A stretch of 36,232 nucleotides of DNA, taken from assembly GCF_937146585.1 (NCBI RefSeq), contig NZ_CAKZRO010000025.1, positions 1-36,232 of the forward strand, given 5' to 3'. Positions 15,909 to 24,306 of the stretch are shown piece after piece (the stretch's first letter is position 1; each line of letters starts with the position of its first letter). A program made the position numbers and the translations under genes. The notes under the pieces were generated by a model. The model was not told the origin of the DNA. It searched no databases and saw only the letters and a program-made list of their open reading frames with translations. The stretch is from an uncultured Halorubrum sp. Its GTDB lineage: Archaea; Halobacteriota; Halobacteria; Halobacteriales; Haloferacaceae.

Positions 15909-15933
15909 ATTTCTCTCACTTCGTTCGAGAAAT
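15909..15933 (-). terminator. Hairpin at the 3' end of tRNA-Gly, possible terminator
   Basis: ATTTCTC (15909-15915) and GAGAAAT (15927-15933) are perfect 7-bp complementary arms around an 11-nt loop, placed just after the tRNA in its direction of transcription. The T-containing arm could help end transcription. It may instead be only part of the repeat cluster here. Confidence 0.4.
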
Positions 15934-16003
15934 GCGCCGGCCGGGATTTGAACCCGGGCCATGAGCTTGGAAGGCTCAGGTCCTACCACTAGACCACCGG
16001 CGC
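15933..16003 (-). tRNA. tRNA-Gly (anticodon UCC)
   Basis: Reading the minus strand gives a full cloverleaf of 71 nt. The acceptor stem is GCGCCGG pairing with CCGGCGC, with discriminator A. The D arm contains GTCTAGTGGTAGGAC. The anticodon stem is TGAGC/GCTCA with loop CTTCCAA, and the T arm is CCGGG TTCAAAT CCCGG. The anticodon TCC reads glycine GGA codons (GGG by wobble). CCA is not encoded. No intron is seen. The 3' end is duplicated downstream of the gene. Confidence 0.97.
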
Positions 16004-16023
16004 TCGCGTCGGTCGATGACGCA

Positions 16024-16053
16024 CCTACACGTAGGCACAACGGCTTTCATAAG
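16024..16053 (-). promoter_or_regulatory. Probable tRNA-Gly promoter with an internal palindrome
   Basis: On the minus strand CTTATGAAA (16045-16053) is the best TATA-like element. It predicts initiation near 16022, about 19 nt before the mature 5' end. Between box and start lies CCTACACGTAGG (16024-16035), a palindrome with 5-bp arms and a 2-nt centre, whose role is unknown. Confidence 0.45.
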
Positions 16054-16147
16054 CGTTCCGTGTTCGGGCAGGAGATCGGCGGGCACGAGCCGCCCGGTGA
16101 GCATATCTTAGTTAAAGGCCCACGATACTGCGGGCGTCTCCCAGCGC

Positions 16148-16175
16148 GTTAGAACGCTTTTCAGCCGGTTAGAAC
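16148..16175 (+). promoter_or_regulatory. Pair of GTTAGAAC direct repeats upstream of the DoxX operon
   Basis: The 8-mer GTTAGAAC occurs at 16148-16155 and 16168-16175. The copies are exactly 20 bp apart, two helical turns, and lie on the same face of the DNA 56-83 bp before the doxX-like start. The arrangement fits an activator or repressor site; which protein binds is unknown. Confidence 0.5.
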
Positions 16176-16230
16176 ACTGTTCGGTACATATGTGTCTACC
16201 CACCCAACCTACACCCGTGAGGTGAGACCG

Positions 16231-16755
16231 ATGTCATACCAAACAAGCAATCCGCTGGTCGGCGAGACCGAGTTCGCGCTGGAAGGCCCCTGGGCGACCT
16301 ACTGGATCGCGTTCCTGCGCGTCGTTACCGGGTGGTGGTTCTTCCACGCCGGGGTCACCAAGATCATCGAGAACGGGTTCGCGTTCACCTACGGGCCGTC
16401 GTACATGAAGGGCATGACCGGCACCGCGCTGGGCGGCATCCCCGTCTGGATGGGGAACAACCTCGCGTGGCTCATCGAGCCCGGCGTGCCGCTGTTCGAG
16501 ACGCTCATCGGCCTCGCGCTGATCGCGGGGGCGTTCACCCGGTTGGCCGCGTTCGGCGGGGTCATCTTCATGGTCCTGTTCTGGGTCGGGAACGCCGGCT
16601 TCGGTCACGGCGTCGTCAACAGCGACCTGATGGGCCTGTTCCTGTTCATGACCGTGATCGTGCTCGCGGCCGGTCGGTACTACGGGCTCGACGCGCTCCT
16701 CGAACAGACGGCGCTCGTCAAGCAGAACCCCAAGCTGCGGTACCTGCTCGGGTAA
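16231..16755 (+). CDS. DoxX/DoxD-like membrane protein
   Basis: This is a 174-residue integral membrane protein with about four hydrophobic segments. The first carries the DoxX-type motif FLRVVTGWWFFHAGVTKI. A loop near the second segment has GPSYMKGMTGTALGGIP, and the third and fourth are VPLFETLIGLALIAGAF and GVIFMVLFWVGNAGF. DoxX/DoxD proteins are linked to quinone-coupled oxidation, for example of thiosulfate, but members differ widely and the substrate here is not shown. The frame could begin 13 codons earlier with GTG at 16192. I chose ATG 16231 because GAGGTGA, complementary to the 16S rRNA tail, lies 5 nt before it. The next gene uses the same signal. Confidence 0.85.
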   Translation: MSYQTSNPLVGETEFALEGPWATYWIAFLRVVTGWWFFHAGVTKIIENGFAFTYGPSYMKGMTGTALGGIPVWMGNNLAWLIEPGVPLFETLIGLALIAGAFTRLAAFGGVIFMVLFWVGNAGFGHGVVNSDLMGLFLFMTVIVLAAGRYYGLDALLEQTALVKQNPKLRYLLG

Positions 16756-16768
16756 GAGGTGATTCACT

Positions 16769-17053
16769 ATGACAGACACCATTGACAAGGCGGCACGGGC
16801 GTTGAGCGCGGGACTGATGCTGTTCGGCATCGTGGTCCTCGGACTAGTCGAGACGTTCACCGGCAAACCGTTCGCCCCGGCCCCGATAACGAACGAGGCG
16901 GGCGAGGTGACCGCGATGCCGCTGATCAGCCCGGAGATCCGGACCGGCTTCGTGCTGGCCGGCCTCGTGGTGCTCGGGCTGTACGCGGCCTACCGGTTCG
17001 TGGCGCCGCTCCCCGAGGACCGGGGCGTCAGCCACGAGACGATGGCTGACTGA
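16769..17053 (+). CDS. Small two-helix membrane protein, partner of the DoxX-like gene
   Basis: This 94-residue protein has two hydrophobic segments (about residues 13-30 and 55-78). They are separated by a loop of about 25 residues rich in Pro, Glu and Thr (KPFAPAPITNEAGEVTAMP). It follows the DoxX-like stop by 13 nt, with GAGGTGAT just before the ATG, so both proteins should be made together. I recognise no family. The fixed position and matched translation signals suggest a small subunit of the DoxX-like membrane complex, which is inference. Confidence 0.75.
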   Translation: MTDTIDKAARALSAGLMLFGIVVLGLVETFTGKPFAPAPITNEAGEVTAMPLISPEIRTGFVLAGLVVLGLYAAYRFVAPLPEDRGVSHETMAD

Positions 17054-17154
17054 GGAGCGAGGCGCCCGGCCGCGACGTCACCGGTAGTGCTCGTCGCCGC
17101 GGGCGACGACGACCACCTTCCTTCGTTCTAACGTTCGCTGAGAGCCGTCTCCGG

Positions 17155-19602
17155 CTACGCCGAGTCGTCGGCGTGCGGCTCGCCTGACTCTCCAGTTCCG
17201 TGAGCGGTGCCGCCGTCGGTGCTGGCGGGGGCGGCGTCGGACGGCTCCTCGTCCGCGCCGAACGTGAACGCCGTCTCGCCCGTCTCGCCCGATCCGCCGG
17301 CGGCGGGTTCGCCGACCGAATCGCCGTCCGCGCCCCCGACAACGTCGTCCCCGGCCTCGGCGTCGGCGTCGACCTCGAACTCCTCGGTCGTCTCCCGCAG
17401 GTCGCGGGCGCGCTCGTGGAGGTCGTGCGCCTGGTCGGAGACCTCGTTGAGCGTGGCGGCCTGCTCCTCGGCGGCGGAGGCGACGGTGGTCGCCTCGGCG
17501 GTGGTCTGTTCGCTCACGCCGGCGAGGTCGTCGACCGCGCCGGTCACCTCGTTGACGGACTCCGCCTGTGCGTCCATCGCGCCGGAGATCTCCTGGACGC
17601 CGTCGTCGGCCTCGCTCACGCGGTCGGCGACGTCGGCGAGCGCGTCCTCGGCGTCCTCGACGACGTCGACGCCGTCGTCGACGCCCTCGCGGATCGCGGC
17701 CATCTCGTCGACGCTCTCGTCGGTGCGCTCGCGGAGGCTGCCGATCAGCGACTCCACCTCGGCGGCGGACTCCTGGGTCTCCTCGGCGAGCGACTTGACC
17801 TCCTCGGCCACGACCGCGAAGCCGGAGCCGGCCTCGCCGGCGCGGGCGGCCTCGATCGAGGCGTTGAGCGCGAGCAGGTTCGTCTGGTCGGCGATCTCCG
17901 ATATCGTCTCGACGATCTCGTCGACCTCCGCCATCTCGGCCTCGAGGCGCTCTATCGTCTCGGCGGCGGACTCGGAGCGCGCCTCGATGCCGTGGAGCTC
18001 CTCGACGGCGTCGGCGGCGGCCTCGCGGCCCTCCTCGGTGAGCGCGTCGGCCCGCCGGGAGGTAGTCGCCACCTCGTCCGCGGAGGCCGCGACCTCCTCG
18101 ACGGTCGCCGACATGTCCTCCATCTCGCCGGCCACGTCCGCGAGCTGGCGGCTCTGTCGCTCCGCGCCGGCCGAGATCTCGTCGACCGCGTCGCTCGTCT
18201 CCCGGCCGGCGGCCGCGGCCTCGTCGGTGCCGTCGGTGACCGCGTCGCTCCGCTCGGCCACCTCGACGGCGAAGGCGTCGACCTCCGCGATCGCGGCCTC
18301 CAGCTCGTCCATCGCGTCGTTGAACTCGTGGGCGATCGTGCGGAGCGCCTCGGGGTCTTCGGGGTCGGCGCGCAGCCGGGCGGTGAGGTCGCCGTCGGCG
18401 CAGGCGGCCATCGTCCGTCCGAAGTCGTCCGCGCGGGACTCCAGCCGGTCGGCGAACGCCTCGCTCTCCGCCTTCGCCTCCTCGGCGCGCTCGCGCTGGT
18501 CCTCCACCGTCCGTATCTGTTCGCGGAGCGAGTCGCGCATGGTGGCGAACGCGCCGGAGAGGTCGCCGAACTCGTCGCGCCGGTCCGTGTGGAAGTCGAC
18601 GTCGAGGTCGCCGTCGGCCAGCGCCGCGGCCCGCCCGCGGAGCTGGTTCAGCTCGACGACGGTCCCCCGGCCGAGCGTCACGCCGACGAGCCCGAGCCCG
18701 ACGACCGCGACCCCGACGATGAGGAGCAGGTTCCGCCCGATCATCCCCGAGAGGGCGTACGCCTCGGAGAGGGGGACGTGCGTGGCGACGTACCACTCCT
18801 CGGTCTCCAGCGGCGCGTACGCGACGAGGTACTCGCCGCCGTCGGCGAACGTGAACGTCGCGGACGGGAGGAAGCCGACGGCGCGCTCCTCGCCGAACAG
18901 CGTCGACCGGACGTCGGTGTCGTAGCGCACGCCGGCGACGTACTCGCCGTTGCTCGCGGCGATCCGCCCGTCGGGCTCGACGACGGTGGTGAACGCGCTC
19001 TCGGTCGGCTGCCGGAAGTCGGCGGCGGCCGGCGCGAGCGTGACCTCCATCACGAGGTAGTCGCGCAGCGGCGTCGAGGTGACGTACGCGAACCGCCGCT
19101 CGCCGTCGACGGTGTACGTCTTGCTGGTGTACACCTCGTCGGAGAACAGGAGGTCCTCACCGAACCAGGCCTGCGATGTCACCGTCTCGCCCCCGTCCTC
19201 GTCGCCGGTGGTGGCGACGACCGTTCCCTCGTCCCGGTCGACGAAGTGGAAGGCGGCGACGCCCTCCGGGGCCCGCGAGAGGTGCGACGCGAGGTAGCTC
19301 TCGACTTGGTCGGACTCCTGCGAGAACGCGTGGTTGTCGGCGACGTCGCTGACGAACGTGCGGCGCTCGCTCAGCCAGCCGTCGAGCTCCGTCGCGCTCA
19401 GCTCCGCGACGGCCGTGTAGTCGCCCTGCGCGTTCGATTCGAGCTGCTCCGTCGTCTCGGCGTAGGTGACCGCCCCGACGGCGCCGATCGCGATCACGAC
19501 GACGACGAGGGCGACGACGAACTTCGCGAGGTAGCTCCGCGCCACGGCGTCGGGCGTGACCCGCCGCAACACCCGTTCCAGAGAGGTATCGGCCATTATC
19601 AT
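17155..19602 (-). CDS. Cache-domain methyl-accepting chemotaxis transducer
   Basis: This 815-residue transducer signals to the flagellar (archaellum) motor through CheA/CheW. TM1 (about residues 26-47) is followed by an extracellular dCache-like sensor (about 50-285, with [16 protein letters not shown] and the [15 protein letters not shown] end typical of Cache). TM2 is about 287-310. Two HAMP-like units follow (about 311-360 and 393-445), then the signalling coiled coil with the tip motif [15 protein letters not shown] (about 575-589). The tail (about 750-815) is acidic, low in complexity and variable. The ligand is unknown. Start is ATG 19602 or 19596; a TTTAAT box is centred 23.5 and 29.5 bp upstream of them. 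No che gene is nearby. Confidence 0.92.
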   Translation of the reverse strand: MIMADTSLERVLRRVTPDAVARSYLAKFVVALVVVVIAIGAVGAVTYAETTEQLESNAQGDYTAVAELSATELDGWLSERRTFVSDVADNHAFSQESDQVESYLASHLSRAPEGVAAFHFVDRDEGTVVATTGDEDGGETVTSQAWFGEDLLFSDEVYTSKTYTVDGERRFAYVTSTPLRDYLVMEVTLAPAAADFRQPTESAFTTVVEPDGRIAASNGEYVAGVRYDTDVRSTLFGEERAVGFLPSATFTFADGGEYLVAYAPLETEEWYVATHVPLSEAYALSGMIGRNLLLIVGVAVVGLGLVGVTLGRGTVVELNQLRGRAAALADGDLDVDFHTDRRDEFGDLSGAFATMRDSLREQIRTVEDQRERAEEAKAESEAFADRLESRADDFGRTMAACADGDLTARLRADPEDPEALRTIAHEFNDAMDELEAAIAEVDAFAVEVAERSDAVTDGTDEAAAAGRETSDAVDEISAGAERQSRQLADVAGEMEDMSATVEEVAASADEVATTSRRADALTEEGREAAADAVEELHGIEARSESAAETIERLEAEMAEVDEIVETISEIADQTNLLALNASIEAARAGEAGSGFAVVAEEVKSLAEETQESAAEVESLIGSLRERTDESVDEMAAIREGVDDGVDVVEDAEDALADVADRVSEADDGVQEISGAMDAQAESVNEVTGAVDDLAGVSEQTTAEATTVASAAEEQAATLNEVSDQAHDLHERARDLRETTEEFEVDADAEAGDDVVGGADGDSVGEPAAGGSGETGETAFTFGADEEPSDAAPASTDGGTAHGTGESGEPHADDSA

Positions 19603-19622
19603 CAGGCGGTCGACACTGACTC

Positions 19623-19628
19623 TTTAAT
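19623..19628 (-). promoter_or_regulatory. TATA-like box of the chemotaxis transducer gene
   Basis: ATTAAA on the minus strand lies in the 54-bp gap between the methyltransferase stop and the transducer start. It is centred 23.5 bp from ATG 19602 and 29.5 bp from ATG 19596, so the transducer likely has its own transcript despite sharing the strand with the upstream gene. Confidence 0.5.
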
Positions 19629-19656
19629 CCACCCCCGTCGATATCCCTCGTGATAA

Positions 19657-20307
19657 TCAGGCGGTCTCGGGCGCGACGACCGCGTAGCAGTTCCCGCTCG
19701 AAATCTCCGAGCGGCGGGTCGCGAGGGCGCTCGCGGAGAGGTCCGCCGCGAACTCCGCGGGCGAGTAGATGTGATAGTAGCGCGGGACGGTCTCGCCGCC
19801 CGGCAGCGTCCAGTCGACGGTCGTGTCGAACCCCTCGTCGCGGTCGAACCGGTCGTGGGCCGTGCTCCACGCGCTGACGAGCGCGACGCCGCCCGGCGCG
19901 AGGACGCGCGCCAGCTCGTTCAGGCTCTCGACGCGGGCCGCTCGGGGCGAGAGGTGGTGGAGCGTGGCGACGTACACCGCGAGGTCGACCGCGTCGTCGC
20001 GCACCGGTAGCGCGGCCGCGTCGCCGTGGACGAACGCGCTCGCGTCGGCGAACCCCCGCTCGCGGGCGCGCGCCGCCGCCTCGTCGAGCAGTCCGCTGCT
20101 GAGGTCGACGCCGACCGCGACCTCGGCGCGCGCCGCGAGCGCCTCCGTGTGCCGGCCGTTCCCGCAGCCGACGTCGAGCGCGACGGTCCCCGACCGGCCC
20201 TCTAGGAACGACTCGACCTCGGGCCACGCGTACTCCCGCGTCTTCGAGAAGTGCGCCGCGATGCGGTCGTACGTCGACTGCGGATCGCCGGTCGACTGCG
20301 GGTCCAT
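19657..20307 (-). CDS. Class I SAM-dependent methyltransferase, Trm9-like
   Basis: This 216-residue methyltransferase has SAM motif I ALDVGCGNGRH (about residues 43-53), motif II VGVDLS, and a motif reading YVATLHHLSPRAARVESLNELARVLAPGGVALVSAW. The N-terminus YDRIAAHFSKTREYAWPEVESFL and the HHLS...RVLAPGG pattern resemble the Trm9/ALKBH8 methyltransferase domain, which modifies wobble uridines of tRNA. That match is from memory. A general Methyltransf_11 enzyme is the alternative. The frame opens 15 codons earlier, but ATG 20307 is chosen since TATATG (20331-20336 plus-strand notation) is 26 bp upstream, giving a leaderless transcript. The start region overlaps no other gene. Confidence 0.82.
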   Translation of the reverse strand: MDPQSTGDPQSTYDRIAAHFSKTREYAWPEVESFLEGRSGTVALDVGCGNGRHTEALAARAEVAVGVDLSSGLLDEAAARARERGFADASAFVHGDAAALPVRDDAVDLAVYVATLHHLSPRAARVESLNELARVLAPGGVALVSAWSTAHDRFDRDEGFDTTVDWTLPGGETVPRYYHIYSPAEFAADLSASALATRRSEISSGNCYAVVAPETA

Positions 20308-20330
20308 ACCGGGGCCTCGGTCGCGACGGG

Positions 20331-20336
20331 TATATG
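20331..20336 (-). promoter_or_regulatory. TATA box of the Trm9-like methyltransferase gene
   Basis: CATATA on the minus strand is centred about 26 bp before ATG 20307 and fixes that start. The box lies in the 41-bp gap after the stop of pilC. Confidence 0.6.
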
Positions 20337-20348
20337 CCGACCGGACCG

Positions 20349-22541
20349 TCACACCACGCCGATCGCGACGAACGCGACGAGCGTGAGCGCGAGCAGCACC
20401 ACGACGTGTTTCACGCCGTCGCGCACCGACCCCTCGCCGAGCTGGCCGGCGACGAGCCCGGAGCAGACCGCCTGGATCGACGCGGCGTGGAAGAACAGCT
20501 GCTCGTAGGCGTCGACGTCGATGTCGCCGATCCCGTCCGTGATTCCCCCCGGGCCGCCGGGCACGCCGGCCCCCGCGTCCGGGAGGCTCTCGCCCGTCCC
20601 CGGGACGCCAGCCGCCTCGATGGCGGGGATGAACGACACCGACAGCGCCGCGATGATCCCGAGGAAGACGAGGAAGGAGATGTAGATGACGATAAGGTAG
20701 GTCAACATCACCTGCCGGCGCTCGCGCCGGAGCGACCAGGTCGCCCGGGACTCGTCCGCGGCGATCCGGAGGACTGGTCCGATATCACCGCTCGCCCGGA
20801 TCGCGTTGGTGACGAGGGCGACCGCGCGGGACATCATCGGCGACCGAACGCGCCGTTCGAGGCGGCGCAGCGCGGTGGAGACGTCCGCGCCCCAGTCGAC
20901 GTCGCGGCGGGTCCGGCGGAGGTCCTCGGTCAGCGCCTCCAGGTTCGAGTCGGCGACCCGGCGGACGCTGCCGACCACGGCGGTCCCCGCCTCGTTGACG
21001 CTGGCGAGCCGGTCGAGGAAGTCGGGCACCGCGGACTCGATGCGCCGGACCCGGCGCTTGCCGAACTCGTAGGCGACCGCGTACGCCGCGAGGACGAACG
21101 CCGTCGCGGCGACGATCGGCCCGTCGATCTGGCCGACCATCTCCACGGGGGTCCCGAGCGTGACCGGGAACGCGAAGACGAGCAGCCCGGCGACCGCGAC
21201 CGGGACCGCGACGAGGAGGACCGTCCGCGGCGAGGCCAGCACCGTCTCGGCCGGCGACGCGACCAGCCGCCGCACCCAGCGGAGGCGGTCGTAGACGCGG
21301 AGCCGCTCGCGGCTCTCCGTCCAGCGGTCCGTGCTGGCGGCGTTCGCGTCGACCCCGTCCGAGCCGCTCCTGGTCGCCGCTCCGCCGTCGAACCGCGGGG
21401 AGTCGCCCTGGTCCCCGGATCCATCCGTCGCGTTTCGAACCCCGGTGATCGACGGGGTGTTCGGATCGTCGAACGACGACGCCGCGACGGTCTCGGTGCC
21501 GCCGACGCCCTGCGTCACGCTGTCGACGTAGACGACGAAGCCGAAGGTGGCGAGCGGCACAGCGAGGTAGACCACGGCGCGGAGGAGCGGGAGCGTGTCC
21601 TGTAAGACGAGGCCGATAACGACGAGGATGGTGATGAAGAAGAGCGGGCCGGCGACCAGCGCCGTCACGTACGCCTCGGCGAACGTCGAGAGCAGCTCTA
21701 AGTACTGCTCCTGTTTCGCCTCCGCCTCCGCCTGATAGCGCTCGTACTGGTCGTTGAGGAACGTCGACACCGACTGCCCGGTGCCGAGGACGGAGGCGAG
21801 GTTCTCCGAGAAGTCCGCCAGGTCTTCGCTGGGCGTCCGCCGGGAGATTCGCTGGAGCGCCGTGAGCGCGTCGGTGCCGAAGGCGTTCATGTCGCGGACC
21901 GCGACCGAGAGCTCCGTGGCGGCCTCGCCGTACACCGCCTCGTTCTCCGCGAGCGTGTCCATCACTCGCGGGAACGCCATCCCCGAGCGCGAGAGCGCGT
22001 ACATGAACGCGACCGTCCGCGGCAGGGTGGCGTCGATCTCGGCCCCGCGGGCGTGAGCGCGCTGGTCGAGCAGCTGCCAGCGGGCGACGTACGCGCCGAG
22101 CGCGAGCCCGGAGCCGACGGTGGCGGAGACGACCGTAAGCAGGACGAAGAGCCGGCCGAGTCCGAGGTCGGCCAGCCGGGCGACGACCGCGACGAACTCG
22201 AACGCGCTCGGGACCGCCTCGCGGATCGTCGCCTCGCCGACGTCGAGCGCGGCGAGCAGGGCGCCAGCCGCGTACACGCCGATCACGCTGCCGGCGACGC
22301 CGAGGACGGCGGCGTACAGCAGGGTCCGCGAGGCGTACACGCGGTGGGTCGTCCCGGCGACGTGAGCCGCGCGCATCCGGTCGCGCTGGGCCCGCCGGCG
22401 CGCCTCGCTCTCGCTCACGTAGTCGCCGAACGCCGACAGCGCGACGCGAGTGACGAACAGGTCGGCCCGGTCGTCGACGAGCGGGACGGCGAGCGCGAGG
22501 CAGGCCGCGAGCGCGGCGGCGAGCGGGAGGTACTCGATCAT
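20349..22541 (-). CDS. pilC: Type IV pilus membrane assembly protein PilC (TadC/FlaJ-like)
   Basis: This 730-residue polytopic protein anchors the archaeal type IV pilus motor. It contains two T2SSF-type helical domains (roughly residues 165-300 and 495-625). The first has DATLPRTVAFMYALSRSGM and DALTALQRISRRTPSEDLADF. The second has VPDFLDRLASVNEAGT and MSRAVALVTNAIRASGDIGP. Clusters of transmembrane segments are near the N-terminus, after each domain and at the C-terminus. A variable Ser/Asp-rich loop (about 350-405) separates the halves. This doubled layout is typical of archaeal PilC homologues. ATG at 22541 overlaps the PilB stop (ATGA), so the two are translationally coupled. No prepilin gene is adjacent. 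Confidence 0.92.
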   Translation of the reverse strand: MIEYLPLAAALAACLALAVPLVDDRADLFVTRVALSAFGDYVSESEARRRAQRDRMRAAHVAGTTHRVYASRTLLYAAVLGVAGSVIGVYAAGALLAALDVGEATIREAVPSAFEFVAVVARLADLGLGRLFVLLTVVSATVGSGLALGAYVARWQLLDQRAHARGAEIDATLPRTVAFMYALSRSGMAFPRVMDTLAENEAVYGEAATELSVAVRDMNAFGTDALTALQRISRRTPSEDLADFSENLASVLGTGQSVSTFLNDQYERYQAEAEAKQEQYLELLSTFAEAYVTALVAGPLFFITILVVIGLVLQDTLPLLRAVVYLAVPLATFGFVVYVDSVTQGVGGTETVAASSFDDPNTPSITGVRNATDGSGDQGDSPRFDGGAATRSGSDGVDANAASTDRWTESRERLRVYDRLRWVRRLVASPAETVLASPRTVLLVAVPVAVAGLLVFAFPVTLGTPVEMVGQIDGPIVAATAFVLAAYAVAYEFGKRRVRRIESAVPDFLDRLASVNEAGTAVVGSVRRVADSNLEALTEDLRRTRRDVDWGADVSTALRRLERRVRSPMMSRAVALVTNAIRASGDIGPVLRIAADESRATWSLRRERRQVMLTYLIVIYISFLVFLGIIAALSVSFIPAIEAAGVPGTGESLPDAGAGVPGGPGGITDGIGDIDVDAYEQLFFHAASIQAVCSGLVAGQLGEGSVRDGVKHVVVLLALTLVAFVAIGVV

Positions 22542-24271
22542 CGGTCCGCGGCGTCTGGGTCGACGCCGTCGGCGGCCCCGGGACCGCGGTCGGCCCCGTC
22601 GCCCGCCGCGACCGCGTCGCCCTCGTCCGCGAGGTCGTCGGGGTCGACGCCGTCGGCCGCGCTCGCGCGCTCGTCGAGCTTGTTCATCACGCGTTCGGGG
22701 TCGGCGTAGTACTCGTTGACGAGGGCCGTGAAGGTGCGGTAGTCGTCGATCCCGAGCGCGGAGAGCAGTTCGATGAACCGCTCGCGGCGGCGGACTTCCC
22801 GGAGCAGCTCAGACCGGGACCAGCCGCGGTCGTCGGCTATCTCCTCTAACAGCGAGGAGTCGTTCCGCCGGAACGTGTCGGAGTCCGGCACCCACTCGAA
22901 CGCCGAGGAGTAGTCGAGCTCCCCGGTCCGCTGGTCGATGCCGCCGATCTCGCCTATCGTCTTCGCGCGGCGGACGCGCTCGTCGTCGGCGCGCGTGAGC
23001 GTCTGGACCGAGAGCATGTCGAGCGACTGGACCATCGCGCGCGGCACGTTGATCGGCTCGTTCTCCAGCCGGTTGATCACCGTCTCGATCGAGTCCGCGT
23101 GCATCGTCGAGAACGTGGTGTGGCCCGTGTTCATCGCCTGGAACAGGGTGATCGCCTCCTCGCCGCGGACCTCGCCGACGATGATGTACTCGGGGCGGTG
23201 GCGCAGCGCCGAGCGCAGCAGGTCGTACATGTCGATGTCCGTCCCCTCGTACCGGCGCTCGCGGGTGACCGCGGAGAGCCAGTTGTCGTGGTACAGGGAG
23301 AGCTCGCGGGTGTCCTCGATGGTGAGCACCTTCGCCCGCGGCGGGACGAACATCGACACGGCGTTCATCGAGGTGGTCTTCCCGGAGGCGGTGCCGCCCG
23401 CGAAGATGAGGCTCTTGTTGTGCTCGATACAGAGCCAGAAGTACGCCATCTGCTCGACGGAGAAGGTGCCGTACTCCACGAGGTCGACGGGCGTGAACGG
23501 GTCCTCCGCGTACTGGCGGATAGTGAACGCCGAGCCGCGGGGGGTCACCTCCTCGCCGAGCGCGAGCTCGGCGCGCGACCCGTCGGGGAGGGTCGTCTCG
23601 ACGATGGGGTCGCCGACCGAGACGTGCCGCCCGGACTGCTGGGCGAGCCGGATCACGTAGCTGTCGAGCGCCTCCTGCCCGAAGGAGACGTTCGTCTCGA
23701 TGTCGGTGTACTCGTCGTGGTAGACGAAGATCGGGAGGTCGTAGCCGTCACAGGAGACGTCCTCGATGTGCCGGTCGTTCAGGAGGGGGTCGACCTTCCC
23801 GTAGCCGCGGAAGTCGCGGTAGAGGTAGTACGCGAGCGCGTGGAACGTGTCCATTCCGACCTCGACGCCGTACCCCTCCAGCAGCGCCTCCAGCTCGGTC
23901 CGGAGCGTCTCCTCGTCGGTCTTCCCGGCGCCCTCGCGGTACAGGAGCGGGTCGCGGATGTCGTCGACGACCCGGGCGAGGAGCTCGCGCTCGAACGCGT
24001 CGAGCTCGGGCTCGACCGCGTAGTAGCGGTGCTCGCTCTCGGGCTCGTCGTAGGTGATCACGACGTACGCGTACGGCGCGTTCACCCAGTACCGGTCGAC
24101 CTCGCGCTCGTCCGCCGGCACGCTGAACGACGCGAGCGGGCCGTCCTCGCCCGGGCGGAACGGGCGGACGTCGAGCGTCGACCCCTGGAGCAGCTCCCAC
24201 GCGTCCGAGAGTCGCCGCTGGAGGGCCTCGATCCGGTCGCCGAGGTCGCTCCCGCCGGCGTCACTCGCCAT
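22538..24271 (-). CDS. pilB: Type IV pilus secretion ATPase PilB (GspE/TadA family)
   Basis: This 577-residue hexameric ATPase powers assembly of archaeal type IV pili. The Walker A loop is GGTASGKTT (residues 292-300). The Asp box is LTIEDTREL (about 316-324), Walker B is IIVGEVRGEE (363-372), and the His box is GHTTFSTMHAD (383-393). The N-terminal part (about 60-250) is the archaeal domain with FRGYGKVDPLLNDRHIEDVSCDG. The C-terminus ends in an acidic low-complexity tail. The frame extends to 24892, but ATG 24271 (MASDAGGS) is preferred. A GTTTAAC box lies about 31 bp upstream and the upstream residues look like shadow translation. It is followed at once by pilC. Confidence 0.94.
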   Translation of the reverse strand: MASDAGGSDLGDRIEALQRRLSDAWELLQGSTLDVRPFRPGEDGPLASFSVPADEREVDRYWVNAPYAYVVITYDEPESEHRYYAVEPELDAFERELLARVVDDIRDPLLYREGAGKTDEETLRTELEALLEGYGVEVGMDTFHALAYYLYRDFRGYGKVDPLLNDRHIEDVSCDGYDLPIFVYHDEYTDIETNVSFGQEALDSYVIRLAQQSGRHVSVGDPIVETTLPDGSRAELALGEEVTPRGSAFTIRQYAEDPFTPVDLVEYGTFSVEQMAYFWLCIEHNKSLIFAGGTASGKTTSMNAVSMFVPPRAKVLTIEDTRELSLYHDNWLSAVTRERRYEGTDIDMYDLLRSALRHRPEYIIVGEVRGEEAITLFQAMNTGHTTFSTMHADSIETVINRLENEPINVPRAMVQSLDMLSVQTLTRADDERVRRAKTIGEIGGIDQRTGELDYSSAFEWVPDSDTFRRNDSSLLEEIADDRGWSRSELLREVRRRERFIELLSALGIDDYRTFTALVNEYYADPERVMNKLDERASAADGVDPDDLADEGDAVAAGDGADRGPGAADGVDPDAADR

Positions 24272-24297
24272 GGATACCGACGTGTAGAGCCGGGGGG

Positions 24298-24306
24298 AAG
24301 TTAAAC
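24298..24306 (-). promoter_or_regulatory. TATA-like box of pilB
   Basis: GTTTAACTT on the minus strand is centred about 31 bp before ATG 24271. It predicts a leader of only a few bases for the pilB-pilC message. Confidence 0.5.

Noticed and set aside
15762-15954. A CRISPR array suggested by repeated words near tRNA-Gly
   Set aside because: Copies differ in length (14 and 22 bp), spacing is unequal (60 and 111 bp), and they all match the tRNA end. No cas gene is present.
15749-16152. Short plus-strand frames over the tRNA region
   Set aside because: They read through the tRNA and its repeats, have no domain, and are better explained by the RNA gene.
17200-19653. An 817-residue plus-strand frame
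   Set aside because: It is the full-length mirror of the chemotaxis transducer. The long open frame results from codon composition, not coding.
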